The notes under the pieces: generated by a model
Databases searched by the model: none
Seen by the model: the letters and a program-made list of their open reading frames with translations, nothing else
Told to the model about the DNA's origin: nothing
From: Myxococcales bacterium
GTDB taxonomy: Bacteria > Myxococcota_A > Polyangia > Polyangiales > Ga0077539
DNA length: 64,000 nucleotides
Direction: 5' to 3'
Assembly (NCBI GenBank): GCA_016792845.1
Contig: JAEUKH010000016.1
Span: 1 to 64,000, forward strand
Part shown: piece after piece, positions 9,467 to 18,416 of the stretch
Layout: each line of letters begins with the position of its first letter
Position numbering within the stretch: position 1 is the stretch's first letter
Position numbers and translations under genes: made by a program

Positions 9467-10111
9467 TCAGCGCGGCTGCATCATCTGGGTGGCGCCCTGG
9501 AGGAGCCCCATCCCCGCGTTCACCACGCCGCCCGGATTCCACGGGCCGACGGCGCTGTAGGCGGGGGGCGCTTGCATGGTCTGCGGGCGCCAGAAGCCCG
9601 GGTAGAACTGCCCGCTCTGCCACGCCGGCTGCTGCCACACCACGCCCTGCTGCGGCGCCGCCTCGTAGTGCCCGGGCAGCCACTGGTACGCCCCGCTGAG
9701 GAAGTTGAAGTGCCCGTCGACCCACAGCTGCCCCGGCTGGGCCGCCACGCCGGCCACCGGGCCCACAAGCTGGTTGAGCGCGATGGGCGGCATCGGCGCG
9801 CTGATCGGCTGCGGGATCTGAACCGAAAAGCCCGCGCTCGCGCTCACCGGCCCGGCCTGAACCCCCATCGTCGCGCCCACCCCAGGCTGCGCGGGCGCCA
9901 CCATCGGCTGCGGCTGGGCCGACCCCACATACACCGTCGTGGTCTGCGGGGCCGCCATCGGCGCGGGCTGCGGCGCGGGCTGGTACACCGTCGTGGTGGT
10001 CTGGGCGGGCTGAACAATGGTCTGTGTCTGGGCGGGCTCGGGCTGGGTGTAACAGGCCGCGAGGCCGGCTGAGAGCAGGGCCACGACAGGGGCGAAGACG
10101 AGGGTACGCAT
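9467..10111 (-). CDS. Lipoprotein with WxxGxW-like repeats
   Basis: 214 residues. A signal peptide ends in the lipobox LAAC (about residues 17-20). A low-complexity Gln/Pro/Thr linker (QPAPQPAPMAAPQTTTVYV) follows, then a domain with WVDGHFNF, YQWLPGHYE and FWRPQ, resembling the YXWXGG/WxxGxW repeat family of envelope lipoproteins. It probably faces the periplasm or outer surface; the function is unknown. It converges on the T6SS operon with a 16-bp gap. Confidence 0.8.
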   Translation of the reverse strand: MRTLVFAPVVALLSAGLAACYTQPEPAQTQTIVQPAQTTTTVYQPAPQPAPMAAPQTTTVYVGSAQPQPMVAPAQPGVGATMGVQAGPVSASAGFSVQIPQPISAPMPPIALNQLVGPVAGVAAQPGQLWVDGHFNFLSGAYQWLPGHYEAAPQQGVVWQQPAWQSGQFYPGFWRPQTMQAPPAYSAVGPWNPGGVVNAGMGLLQGATQMMQPR

Positions 10112-10273
10112 GGAGAGCCTCTACGCTGGGGGTGAGAGCAGGGTCGTCGCGCGACACAATCGCGCGGCGAAAGAGCGATACGGCCTGAAGCGCCGGATCG
10201 TCACCCGAAAATCGACCGAGGCGGCGATTTTCTCGGAAGCGTGAGGCAGAAGCGAGGGCGCGACGCGCAGCGC

Positions 10274-10522
10274 TCAGCCGAAGCGGCGCTTCAAATCTTC
10301 GATGTATTCTTCAACCGCCTCGCGCGAGGCGCGGTTGAACTTGACCTTCCCCGCGGCGATCTCGCGGAGCGCCAACACGGCGGGCTTGTTGCGAAAACGG
10401 TGGGCGTCGAGCACCGACCGGGCGCCCTTCATCAGCTGCCGGGTGCGGTTGGCGGCGAGCACCACCAGGGCAAAGCGGTTGTCTTCTTTGTCGAGGCAAT
10501 CTTCGACGGTAACGCGGGCCAT
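10274..10522 (-). CDS. rpoZ: DNA-directed RNA polymerase omega subunit
   Basis: 82 residues beginning [21 protein letters not shown], with the conserved [11 protein letters not shown] and [10 protein letters not shown] motifs of RpoZ, and of typical length. Omega binds the beta-prime C-terminus and assists RNA polymerase assembly. It stands alone here, without the gmk or spoT neighbours common in other proteobacteria. Confidence 0.96.
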   Translation of the reverse strand: MARVTVEDCLDKEDNRFALVVLAANRTRQLMKGARSVLDAHRFRNKPAVLALREIAAGKVKFNRASREAVEEYIEDLKRRFG

Positions 10523-10642
10523 CGTACGCTCCTATGAGGCGAAGCCGGGCGGAGACCGCCGACCCCGCTGGGGGCCGATGGTTTAGCGCAGGAGGCCCCC
10601 GCTTCGCAAGCCAACAACCGCCGGGGCCGCGCCCGGCGGGGC

Positions 10643-12781
10643 TCAGCCGGGCCCGTGCTCTCCCGACTTCATGGCAGGGGGCGCGAGGCCGGCGCTCGAC
10701 GGCGCGGATTGGGGCGCGAGCGAGGGGCTCGTGGCGGGGGGCGTCGACGGGGGCTTCGAGGGTGGCTTCGAGGGTGGCTTCGAGTCGCCCTCGCTGGCGC
10801 GGTCGAGGTCGAGGATCTTCGTGCCGCCCGCGTACTCCTTGGTCTCGTAGCGGGTGATCTTGCCGATGCGGCGCACCATCTCGGCCATGCGCTCGGCCTC
10901 GTGCACGATGACCTCGCCCGAGCGCTGCACGAGGGCCGGGTCGCTGTTGCGACGGAGGATGAGCTCGGCGTACCCCTGGATGGCCGTGAGGGGCTGGTTG
11001 AGCTCGTGGGCGGCGGCGCCGGCGAGCTCGGCCACGAGGGCGTGCTTCTCGGTCAGGAGGAGCTGGTCTTGGGCGACCCGGAGGCGCTCCTCCATGTGGA
11101 GGCGGTCGCGGAGGTCGCTGAAGACGCCGACAGTGGCCACCGGCGAAGTGTTCTCGCGGACGAGGGCCGCCGAGAGGAGGATGGGGATGCGCTCGCCCGC
11201 TTTGGAGCGCACCTCGGTGCGGAGATTTTCGAGCCGACCTTCGGGCGTCGCGCGGATCCGGCGCATCACGTCGCGGGCGTAGTCGTCGGGGTAGATCGCG
11301 GCCACCGAGAGGATGCCGACGACTTCGAGGCGGTCGTATCCGAGCACGCGCTCGGCGGCGCGGTTAAACGCCAAGACGGTGCCGTCGAGGCCCGCGGCGA
11401 TGATCGCATCAGGGGTGCTCTCGATGATCGACGCGAGAAACTCTTTGGTCTGGCTGAGCTCGCGGGCCACCCTGCGGTCTTCAGTGACGTCGCGGAAGGT
11501 GACCAGCACGGCCTGCTCGCCGCGCACCACCGCCGAGAGAGAGATCGCCAAGGTGCGAACCTCGCCGTCGCGGCGCCTCACCCGGACGTCCATCGGGGCG
11601 GGGAATTCGCCCCCTCGCAGCACCCGCTGCACCCGCCGAACGAGCCCCCGGTCGGCCGGGGTCACCACCCGCTGCACGAAGGCCCGCTTCATCTCTTCTG
11701 CGCTAAACCCAGTGATCTCGCACGCCCTCGGGTTCGCGAGGATCACCAGCCCCGAGGGCTCTGTCAGCACCATCCCATCGGACGCGCTCTCGAAGAGGTC
11801 GGCGTAGCGCTCGAACACCCGCGCCCGCTGCTCGGCCTCGTAGCGCGCGTAGGTGAAGGCCACCCGCTCGTCGCGCAGGCGCTGAAACTCGCCCGCGTTA
11901 CGCAGCGCCACGGCCACCGCGTTGGCCACGGTCTGGCAGAACCCGAGCTCCCGCGCGTCGAGGGGCCCGCGGTCGGCCGCGGCGCGCAGAAACAGCACGC
12001 CCACCGCGTCGGTCTCTTCGACCAGGGGCACCAGCGTGAGCCGCGGCCACCGCGCGTGGGCCACCGCCTCGCGCAGCCTGCCGAGCAGCGGGTGGGTGCG
12101 CACGTCGTCGATCACGAGGGGGCGACGGTCTTCGAGAACCTGCTGGATTTCAGGGTACTTACCGAGCTCGATGGGGCGCCCCGCGGCGCTCGGGTCGTCG
12201 CTCGCGGCGAGCACCCAGCCGTTCTCGTCGCGGGCCCGAGCGGCCACCACCGAGCAGCGCCCCACGCGCATGGTCTCGGCGGTGCGGCGGGTGACCTCGG
12301 GCAAGACCTTTCGCACGTCGAGGGTCGAGGCCAGAAGCCGCGTCATGTCAGACAGGGTCTGCGCCTCGTGCTCTTTGGCCGCGAGCTCGACCACCACCCG
12401 GCGCAGCCGCAGGTGCGCGCGGATCCGCGCCAGGAGCTCTACCTCGCGGAAGGGCTTGCGGAGAAAATCGTCGGCGCCCTCGTTGAAGGCCTGCTCGACC
12501 TCGGCGTCGCCGTCGCGGGCCGTCAGCACGATCACCGGCACGTCGCGGGTCTCGCTCGCCGCGCGGACCTTACGCAGCACCTCGTAGCCGTCGCTCGGCG
12601 GGAGTTCGAGGTCGAGCAGCACCAGGGCCGGGGGCGCTTCGCCCATCGATTCGAGGGCCGAGGGGCCGTCGTTGGCCTCGCTCAAGACGAAGCCCGCGCG
12701 CTGGAGATACCCCCGCAAGATGCGTCGCGTCACAGCGTCGTCGTCGACGACCAGGATCCGTGCGGTGGCCTCGATGGGCAT
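10643..12781 (-). CDS. Receiver-GAF-PAS-PAS-HisKA signalling protein lacking an ATPase domain
   Basis: 712 residues. Residues about 8-125 are a CheY-like receiver (ILVVDDDAVTRR, the phosphoacceptor in LVLLDLELPPSDGYEVL, VIVLTARDG, FLRKPF). A GAF domain follows (about 150-300), then two PAS domains (YADLFESASDGMVL; FLASIIESTPDAIIAA). A HisKA helix reads AHELNQPLTAIQGY with H592 as the phosphoacceptor. After about 60 more residues the protein ends in a repetitive SKPPSKPPSTPP tail coded by 12-bp repeats; no N, G1 or G2 box is present. It cannot autophosphorylate alone and may be a phosphotransfer scaffold or a partner of another kinase. No cognate output gene is adjacent. Confidence 0.85.
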   Translation of the reverse strand: MPIEATARILVVDDDAVTRRILRGYLQRAGFVLSEANDGPSALESMGEAPPALVLLDLELPPSDGYEVLRKVRAASETRDVPVIVLTARDGDAEVEQAFNEGADDFLRKPFREVELLARIRAHLRLRRVVVELAAKEHEAQTLSDMTRLLASTLDVRKVLPEVTRRTAETMRVGRCSVVAARARDENGWVLAASDDPSAAGRPIELGKYPEIQQVLEDRRPLVIDDVRTHPLLGRLREAVAHARWPRLTLVPLVEETDAVGVLFLRAAADRGPLDARELGFCQTVANAVAVALRNAGEFQRLRDERVAFTYARYEAEQRARVFERYADLFESASDGMVLTEPSGLVILANPRACEITGFSAEEMKRAFVQRVVTPADRGLVRRVQRVLRGGEFPAPMDVRVRRRDGEVRTLAISLSAVVRGEQAVLVTFRDVTEDRRVARELSQTKEFLASIIESTPDAIIAAGLDGTVLAFNRAAERVLGYDRLEVVGILSVAAIYPDDYARDVMRRIRATPEGRLENLRTEVRSKAGERIPILLSAALVRENTSPVATVGVFSDLRDRLHMEERLRVAQDQLLLTEKHALVAELAGAAAHELNQPLTAIQGYAELILRRNSDPALVQRSGEVIVHEAERMAEMVRRIGKITRYETKEYAGGTKILDLDRASEGDSKPPSKPPSKPPSTPPATSPSLAPQSAPSSAGLAPPAMKSGEHGPG

Positions 12782-12813
12782 CGCCGGACTCTACGAGAAA
12801 CGCAGCGATCTGC

Positions 12814-14082
12814 TCAAACTTCCGACGGTTTTTTGGATTCCCAGAATGCGCTGAGGGCTGCGGCCTGGACTTCGCGAAGGGGCACCCCGGCCGCCGCCGC
12901 GAGGCTCTTGCAGACCTCGAACTCGGGCTGCGCCGTCACCGGCAAGGCGTCGCCGTCGGCGACCTTCACCGCCACCACTCCGTAGGCCGTGCTCACCTCG
13001 ACCACCCGCCGCGGCCGCTCGGCCCGGTGAACCTCGGCGAAGCGCACCCCCAGGCTCGGAGACTCGCGGAGCATCACCCGCCCGAGCCGCTCGCGGTCGC
13101 CCACATGGGCCAGCGCCGAGAGCACCACCCCGGGGCGCCCCTTCTTCATCGTCACCGGCGTCGCCCACGCGTCGAGGGCGCCCTCGCGGAGCAGCGTGTC
13201 GGTGACGTGGGCCGCCACCTGGGCCGAGACGTCGTCGAGGTTGGCCTCGATCAAGCTGTGCGTCGCCGCGCCGGGGCCGCGCTGGGTGTCGGGCCCCGCG
13301 CTGTCGCCGAGCACCACCCGGAGGAGGTTCGGTCGGCCCCCGGGCAAGGTGCGCGTGCCGGCGCCGAAGCCCGTGCCCCGCGGGGTGATCGCCGGCCAGC
13401 GCGCGAAGGCCGTGGCGTTGGCCTTCAAGAGCGCCGCGCCGGTGGGGGTGACGAGCTCGACGGGCACATCGACGCCGTAGGTGGGCACCCCCGACAAGAT
13501 CTCGACCACCGCGGGGGCGGGCACCGGGAGCATGCCGTGGGCCGCGCGCACAAACCCGTGGCTCATGGGCACCGGGGCGGCCACGACCCGCGCGCCGAGC
13601 CAGTCGAGGGCCGCGCTCGCGGCGACGATGTCGACGATCGCGTCGACGGCGCCGACCTCGTGAAAATGCACCTCGTCGGGGGGCATCCGGTGGATGCGGC
13701 CCTCGGCCTCGGCGAGCACCCGGAAGGCCGCGACGGCGCGCTGGCGCACGCCCTCGGGCAAGAGCGCGCCTTCGAGCATCGCGCGGATCGCACGGAATGT
13801 GCGGTGCGGCTGCGGCGCCGTCACGGTGACGACGAAGCGCGTCGCGACGATGCTGCTCTCGGTCTTGGGGCCCTGGGCGATGGTGTACCCGTCGAGGTCG
13901 AGCGCGTCGAGGCTCTGGGTGATGGCCTCGCGGGGCACCCCGAGGTCGAGGAGCGCGGCCACCAGCATGTCGCCGGCGATGCCCGAGAAGCAGTCAAGAT
14001 GAAGCGTCTTGCCCACCCCTGCGCCGTGCGAGAGCGGCGTCGGAGCGGCCATGACCGTGGGGGAGGGTGCGTCGTGTGCCAT
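12814..14082 (-). CDS. larC: Nickel insertion protein LarC (nickel pincer cofactor biosynthesis)
   Basis: 422 residues of the LarC/DUF111 family. Motifs are HLDCFSGIAGDMLVAALLDLG near residue 27, VHFHEVGAVDAIVDI in the middle, PVPMSHGFVRAAHGMLPVPAP, the VELVTPTGAALL segment, and the C-terminal metal-binding half (IEANLDDVSAQ, KKGRPGVVLSAL). LarC transfers nickel into the pincer nucleotide cofactor of lactate racemase and related enzymes. The gene is one uninterrupted frame, unlike lactobacilli where larC is split by a programmed frameshift. larA, larB and larE are not in the window. It is divergent from the FHA regulator at 14455. Confidence 0.92.
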   Translation of the reverse strand: MAHDAPSPTVMAAPTPLSHGAGVGKTLHLDCFSGIAGDMLVAALLDLGVPREAITQSLDALDLDGYTIAQGPKTESSIVATRFVVTVTAPQPHRTFRAIRAMLEGALLPEGVRQRAVAAFRVLAEAEGRIHRMPPDEVHFHEVGAVDAIVDIVAASAALDWLGARVVAAPVPMSHGFVRAAHGMLPVPAPAVVEILSGVPTYGVDVPVELVTPTGAALLKANATAFARWPAITPRGTGFGAGTRTLPGGRPNLLRVVLGDSAGPDTQRGPGAATHSLIEANLDDVSAQVAAHVTDTLLREGALDAWATPVTMKKGRPGVVLSALAHVGDRERLGRVMLRESPSLGVRFAEVHRAERPRRVVEVSTAYGVVAVKVADGDALPVTAQPEFEVCKSLAAAAGVPLREVQAAALSAFWESKKPSEV

Positions 14083-14454
14083 GGGGTCTCGGCCTGCCCT
14101 TCAGGGCGCCATCAAGGTGTGCTCGGCCCGTACGGAGCACGCGCGCGCTTGTCAATCACGAAGCGCCCGGGCCGAGGGGGCGAGAGCTTCGTGCGGGGCG
14201 CTTGTGCAAAGCGCGGGGGCCGCACTTTTCGATGGAGCTTTGGGGCGCAATGGGGCGAGCATCGCGGGGTGCCGAACGCGCGTCGCTCAGAGGGGAGTCG
14301 AGGAGGCTGTGAGGGGCAACAAGTTGTCGTGGCGCGCGGGCCCTCGGGCCGTTATGATTGTGCGTCGATGGGCCTTATGCGGGGTCTGTCGGGGCTTCGC
14401 GACCGGTCGCGAAACGCAGGTTAGTACCTCCTCCGGCGAACAAGTGGGTGCGGC
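14083..14454. other. Divergent intergenic region between larC and an FHA regulator
   Basis: 372 bp with no convincing gene. A TATGAT at 14353-14358 resembles a -10 box for the rightward gene, but no good -35 is found at standard spacing. No clear operator or RNA structure is seen. Confidence 0.4.
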
Positions 14455-15816
14455 GTGAAGGTGATCCCTCAGGTGCTCCAAGAGTCCGACGAAGTTGAGT
14501 CGGGAGCATCGCGCGGAGGGCCCCGCGCGAAGCCCGTGTCGCCCTTGCGTTTTACGCCCCTCACGGGGGTGCTCGCCACCGACGCGGCCGGTCAGCTCCT
14601 CGTGCGCCGCATTCGCGTGCGGGTGACCGCGGGGCCTGACCGCGGCCGCGAGTCGATGCTCGAAGCGGGCACCCTCCTGGTCGGCACGCACTCTGACAAC
14701 GACCTCATCTTGCGCGACCCGCAGGTGGGCAAATACCACCTCGAAATTGCCTTGGTCGCCGGGGGCATCCGGGTGCGCGACCTCGGCTCCGAGAGCGGCA
14801 CGTTTCAGGGCCTCCAGCGCATCACCTCGGGGGTCGTCGCGGTGGGGGCAGAGCTCGTGGTGGGGCGCTCGACCTTGCAGCTCCTCGGCGCCGACCTGGC
14901 GGTGTCGGTGCCTCCGAGCGAGCGCTCGTCGTTCGGCCCGGTGATCGGCCACTCGGCGCCGATGCGCCAGCTCTTTGCGTTGTTAGAGCGTGTGGCGCCG
15001 ACCGACGTGCCGGTGATCCTTGAGGGCGAGCCTGGCACCGGGCGCACGCTGATCGCGAAGGCCATCCACGCGAGCTCGCGCTTCGCGGCCTCGCCGGTGA
15101 CGGTGATCGATTTTCGCCAGGGGCCGTCAGAGCGCCCGTCGATTTCGGCCATCGCGCAGCGCCCCGACACGTTTACGCTGTTGCTTGAGCGGGTCGACGA
15201 GGCCCTCAGCAGCGACCTCTCGGCGCTCGGTTCGCTCTACGAGCGGCGCGAAGAGGGCGTCCTCGATGCGCGGATCATCGCGACGTCGAGCCACGACCTG
15301 CGGGCGCTCTCGCAAGAGCCTGGCTCGAAGTTTCGCAAAGAGCTGGTGGCCCACGTCGCCGCGGTGCGGCTCCCGGTGCCGACCTTGCAGGTGCGTCGCG
15401 AAGACATCGCGCACCTCGTTCGGCAGTTTGCAAAAGAGATCTGCGGGGTCGAGCCCGAGTTCGAGCCCTCGGATTTCGACCGCATGGTGGCGCGCGAGTA
15501 CCCGGGGCATGTGCGCGAGCTGCGCGAACTGGTGGTCAAGGCCCTCCAGGTCGAGCAATCGGTGCCGCAGCTGCCCAAGACCGGCGCCGCGCGGGCCCGT
15601 GCCGCCCTGGTGATGCCGTTGAACGCGCGGCCCAAGCCGCCGCCGCCGAAGGTGGCCCGCGATCGGCTGCTTGAGTTCTTCGAGCGAGACGCCTACGCCC
15701 AGCTCTTGGCCCAGCACGACAACAACTACAACGACGTCGCGAGAGAGCTCGCGGTGAGCCGCCGTGATCTGCTCAAGAAGCTGAAATCACTGGGCTTTAC
15801 AACGCCTGATCGGTAG
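14455..15816 (+). CDS. FHA domain protein with degenerate sigma-54 activator domain and Fis-type HTH
   Basis: 453 residues from GTG 14455. The FHA domain lies at about 60-150 (GTHSDNDLILRDPQVGKYH, RDLGSESGTF). An AAA+ domain of the bacterial enhancer-binding type follows (GHSAPMRQLFALLERVAP). Its Walker A reads GEPGTGRT, with Arg replacing the catalytic Lys; Walker B is LLLERVDE, and the GAFTGA loop that contacts sigma-54 is absent. The C-terminus is a Fis-like HTH (YNDVARELAVSRRDLLKKL). It probably binds DNA and phosphothreonine but does not drive sigma-54 promoters. The Ser/Thr kinase gene starts 5 bp downstream, so kinase and FHA reader are probably co-transcribed partners. Confidence 0.85.
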   Translation: MKVIPQVLQESDEVESGASRGGPRAKPVSPLRFTPLTGVLATDAAGQLLVRRIRVRVTAGPDRGRESMLEAGTLLVGTHSDNDLILRDPQVGKYHLEIALVAGGIRVRDLGSESGTFQGLQRITSGVVAVGAELVVGRSTLQLLGADLAVSVPPSERSSFGPVIGHSAPMRQLFALLERVAPTDVPVILEGEPGTGRTLIAKAIHASSRFAASPVTVIDFRQGPSERPSISAIAQRPDTFTLLLERVDEALSSDLSALGSLYERREEGVLDARIIATSSHDLRALSQEPGSKFRKELVAHVAAVRLPVPTLQVRREDIAHLVRQFAKEICGVEPEFEPSDFDRMVAREYPGHVRELRELVVKALQVEQSVPQLPKTGAARARAALVMPLNARPKPPPPKVARDRLLEFFERDAYAQLLAQHDNNYNDVARELAVSRRDLLKKLKSLGFTTPDR

Positions 15817-15821
15817 CCTCG

Positions 15822-17027
15822 ATGACCCGCTCGGAGGCCGAACGATGGGTGGGCACCCGGCTCGGCGCCCTCTCGCTCGACGCGGTGCTCGGTGTGGGCG
15901 GTCACGGGGCGGTGTTCGCCGCATCCGACGCTGCGGGGCGTTCGGTGGCCGTGAAGGTGGTGCCGGTCGATGCGCGGCACCCGGGGCGCGCGGCGCGGCT
16001 TCAGCGTGAGGCCGAGGCGGCGCGGCGGGTGAAGCATCGCGCGGTGGCCGAGGTGTACGAGGTGGCGTCGCTCCCGGCCTCGGAGCTGGTGTACCTGGTT
16101 CGTGCGAAGATTGACGGGGTCTCGCTTCGGCAGTGGCTCGACGACGAGATGGTGCTGAGCCCGGCCGCGGCCGTGGCGTTCTTCGAGCCGCTGGTCGAGG
16201 CCCTCGCGGTGGCGCACGCGGCGGGGGTGGTTCATCGCGATCTCAAGCCCGACAACGTGCTGGTGGTCGAGGCCGCGGGGGTGCGGTCGCCGCGGCTGAT
16301 TGATTTCGGTCTCGCCCACCTCGACGACGACGCCAACGTGACCCGAGAGGGCGTCGCCGCGGGTACGCCGGGGTACATGGCGCCCGAGCGCTTCGCGGGC
16401 GACCGCGACGGGGGGCCGCGCGAAGACGTGTGGTCGCTCGGGGTGATGCTCTACGAGGCGCTGACGGCGCGGCTGCCTTACGGGCCCGAGGGGCCTCGCG
16501 GGGGCGCCGCGCAGGGGCGGGTGGCCTCGCTGGTGACGGTGCTCCCGGGGGTGTCGTTGGCGCTGTCGCGGCTGGTCGAGGGCTGCCTTGAGGTCGAGCC
16601 CTCGGCGCGGCTGGGCGATGCCCGGGCCGTGCTCGCGGCCTTGCGGGCGTGTCCGGAGCTGCCCGCGGGGGCGGGGCCGCGGGTGAGCGATGAGCTGGCG
16701 ACGCCGCCGACACGACGCGGTCTGCGTTGGGGCTGGGTGGGGGCTGCGACCTTGGTGCTCGGTGCCGGTGCGGCGTCGACGGCGTCGCAGCGTCGCCCGC
16801 AGGCGGTCGAGGCGAGCCCGGTGTCGCCGCGGGTCTCCGTTGCGGCGCCACGTCGCGACGCGGGGCAGGGAGAGACCGCCGCGGTGCCCGCCGAGGCCGC
16901 GGCGGCGACACCTGCGGTGCTGTTGCCGCGGGTGCGGGTGAGGGCCCATCGGCCTGCGCCGGTCAGAGGGCCGACGTCGCCCCGGATGGGGGTGAATGAG
17001 GCGCCGGTGCTGGTGCCGCCCGAGTGA
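15822..17027 (+). CDS. Serine/threonine protein kinase, membrane-anchored
   Basis: 401 residues. Kinase domain: glycine loop GVGGHGAV, VAVKVV with the ATP-binding Lys, HRDLKPDN at residues 138-145 with catalytic Asp140, DFG in LIDFGLAHL, and GTPGYMAPE. After about residue 290 comes a single hydrophobic segment (WGWVGAATLVLGAGAAS) and a Pro/Ala/Arg-rich tail of about 80 residues, so the kinase is cytoplasmic with a probable extracytoplasmic tail. There are no PASTA repeats. It sits 5 bp after one FHA gene and converges on another at 17064, both plausible phosphothreonine readers. Confidence 0.93.
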   Translation: MTRSEAERWVGTRLGALSLDAVLGVGGHGAVFAASDAAGRSVAVKVVPVDARHPGRAARLQREAEAARRVKHRAVAEVYEVASLPASELVYLVRAKIDGVSLRQWLDDEMVLSPAAAVAFFEPLVEALAVAHAAGVVHRDLKPDNVLVVEAAGVRSPRLIDFGLAHLDDDANVTREGVAAGTPGYMAPERFAGDRDGGPREDVWSLGVMLYEALTARLPYGPEGPRGGAAQGRVASLVTVLPGVSLALSRLVEGCLEVEPSARLGDARAVLAALRACPELPAGAGPRVSDELATPPTRRGLRWGWVGAATLVLGAGAASTASQRRPQAVEASPVSPRVSVAAPRRDAGQGETAAVPAEAAAATPAVLLPRVRVRAHRPAPVRGPTSPRMGVNEAPVLVPPE

Positions 17028-17063
17028 GCCCTTCGGGGTGACGCGGCGTGGCCGCCGAGGGCC

Positions 17064-18416
17064 CTAGGCCGCGGCGATGGTGAGGTTGCGGCGGTCGATG
17101 CGGTAGCCCTGCTCGTCGCGGAGGAGCGCGTCGCGCAGGCCCATCGCGCGGAGGGTGTTGATGGCGACGTGGACGCGGTGCGCCCCGGAGTCGCCGACGA
17201 GCCGCTGGCCTGGCCATGCGCGGGCCAGAAGCTCTTGGGTGCTGAGCCCCTCGGGGGCGTCGAGGAGGGCCTTGAGGAGGCGCTGCACGGTGGGGCGGGC
17301 CTCGACCCTGACGGGCTCGCTGCCCTCGCGGAGGATGACCTTGGCCTCGGGGTCAATGACGATGCGCGGGCTCTCGTCGCGGTCGCTCCGCTGAGAGGGC
17401 GTGCCGCGGTGGGCGTCGTCGATGGCGAGGCCGAGGGCCTCGATGAAGGCCTCGTTCCACCCGAGGGGGGCGCCGGTGGGGGCGAGGTGGTGGCGCACGA
17501 ATTGGTCGAGGGCGTCGATGTCGCCGCGCCAGGGCGCGCGGAGCATGGCCACCGCGAGGGCCGGGGTGATCGACAGCGGCACGCCGTGGTCGCGCTGCGA
17601 GAGCCCGTCGGCCAGGGCCAAGAGGTCTTCGAAGCGCTCACGAAGCGGTGGAATTTCGAGCACCCGCGGCGCGAGCCGGCGCACGAGTTGGGCCCGCGCG
17701 GTGGTGACTTCGAGGGGCTCCGCGTCGAGCCGCGGCCACCAGAGGAGGGTGGGCGCTTCGAGGCTCGGCGCGGCCCGGGGCCAGTGCTTGAGCACCGCGT
17801 CGGCGTTGTCGGCGTCGATGGGGCCTACGCAGCGCGGCGCGCCCTGCCAGGCCGCGGGGTGCTCGGGTCGGTGAAAGCGCACCGTCGGCGCCGCGTCGTG
17901 ACGGAGGGCGACCGCCTCGGCGACGCTGCCCACCTCGGCGCCGCGCGGGCCGAGCAAGAGGTAACACGCGCTCGGGGCGGCCTCGGCGAGGCTCGCGGCG
18001 AGGCGGAGCATGGGCTCGCTCTGCGCGTGGTCGGGGCAGCCGAGGGGGCGCTCTCGGTGCGCGGTGGTGCGCCGCACGGTGACGACGAGGCGGCCGAGGC
18101 GCAAGACGTCGCCGGTGCCGAGGCTCACCCGGGCGACGCGCTCGCCGTTGACCCAGGTGCCGTTGCTCGACCCGCGGTCTTCGACGGTGAGGCGGTCGCC
18201 GCGCAGGGTCAGCACCGCGTGTTGGCGCGAGAGCGCGGGCTCGTCGAGGGCGTCGTGCGTGAAGAGGGTCGCGTCACGGCCCAAGAGGTGCTCGCGTTCG
18301 TCGCGCAACACCGCGCGCTCGCCCCAACACGCGCGTCGCGGGTGGTGCGCCACGGTGAGCACGAACACCGCGGGGTCGCGGCGCGTGTCGTCGAGGGTCT
18401 CGGTCGCGAGGCTCAT
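17064..18416 (-). CDS. FHA domain protein with vestigial sigma-54 activator domain and winged-helix output
   Basis: 450 residues from ATG 18416, whose first bases overlap the upstream stop (ATGA). N-terminal FHA domain: LLGRDATLF, PALSRQHAVL, VEDRGSSNGTWVNGERV. The middle (about 130-330) is a decayed sigma-54 AAA+ domain that keeps LEIPPLRERFEDLLALADGL and an APWRGDIDALDQF segment, but has LGPRGAEVG instead of a Walker A. The C-terminal about 100 residues form an OmpR-type winged helix (TVQRLLKALLDAPEGLSTQELLARAW). The result is a phosphothreonine-reading transcription factor. It is last in a three-gene operon after the PEGA and SUMF1 genes. Confidence 0.82.
   Translation of the reverse strand: MSLATETLDDTRRDPAVFVLTVAHHPRRACWGERAVLRDEREHLLGRDATLFTHDALDEPALSRQHAVLTLRGDRLTVEDRGSSNGTWVNGERVARVSLGTGDVLRLGRLVVTVRRTTAHRERPLGCPDHAQSEPMLRLAASLAEAAPSACYLLLGPRGAEVGSVAEAVALRHDAAPTVRFHRPEHPAAWQGAPRCVGPIDADNADAVLKHWPRAAPSLEAPTLLWWPRLDAEPLEVTTARAQLVRRLAPRVLEIPPLRERFEDLLALADGLSQRDHGVPLSITPALAVAMLRAPWRGDIDALDQFVRHHLAPTGAPLGWNEAFIEALGLAIDDAHRGTPSQRSDRDESPRIVIDPEAKVILREGSEPVRVEARPTVQRLLKALLDAPEGLSTQELLARAWPGQRLVGDSGAHRVHVAINTLRAMGLRDALLRDEQGYRIDRRNLTIAAA

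Noticed and set aside
10655..12985. 776-codon open frame antisense to the PAS/HisKA gene
   Set aside because: It spans two real genes on the other strand and has shadow-like His/Arg/Gly-rich composition.
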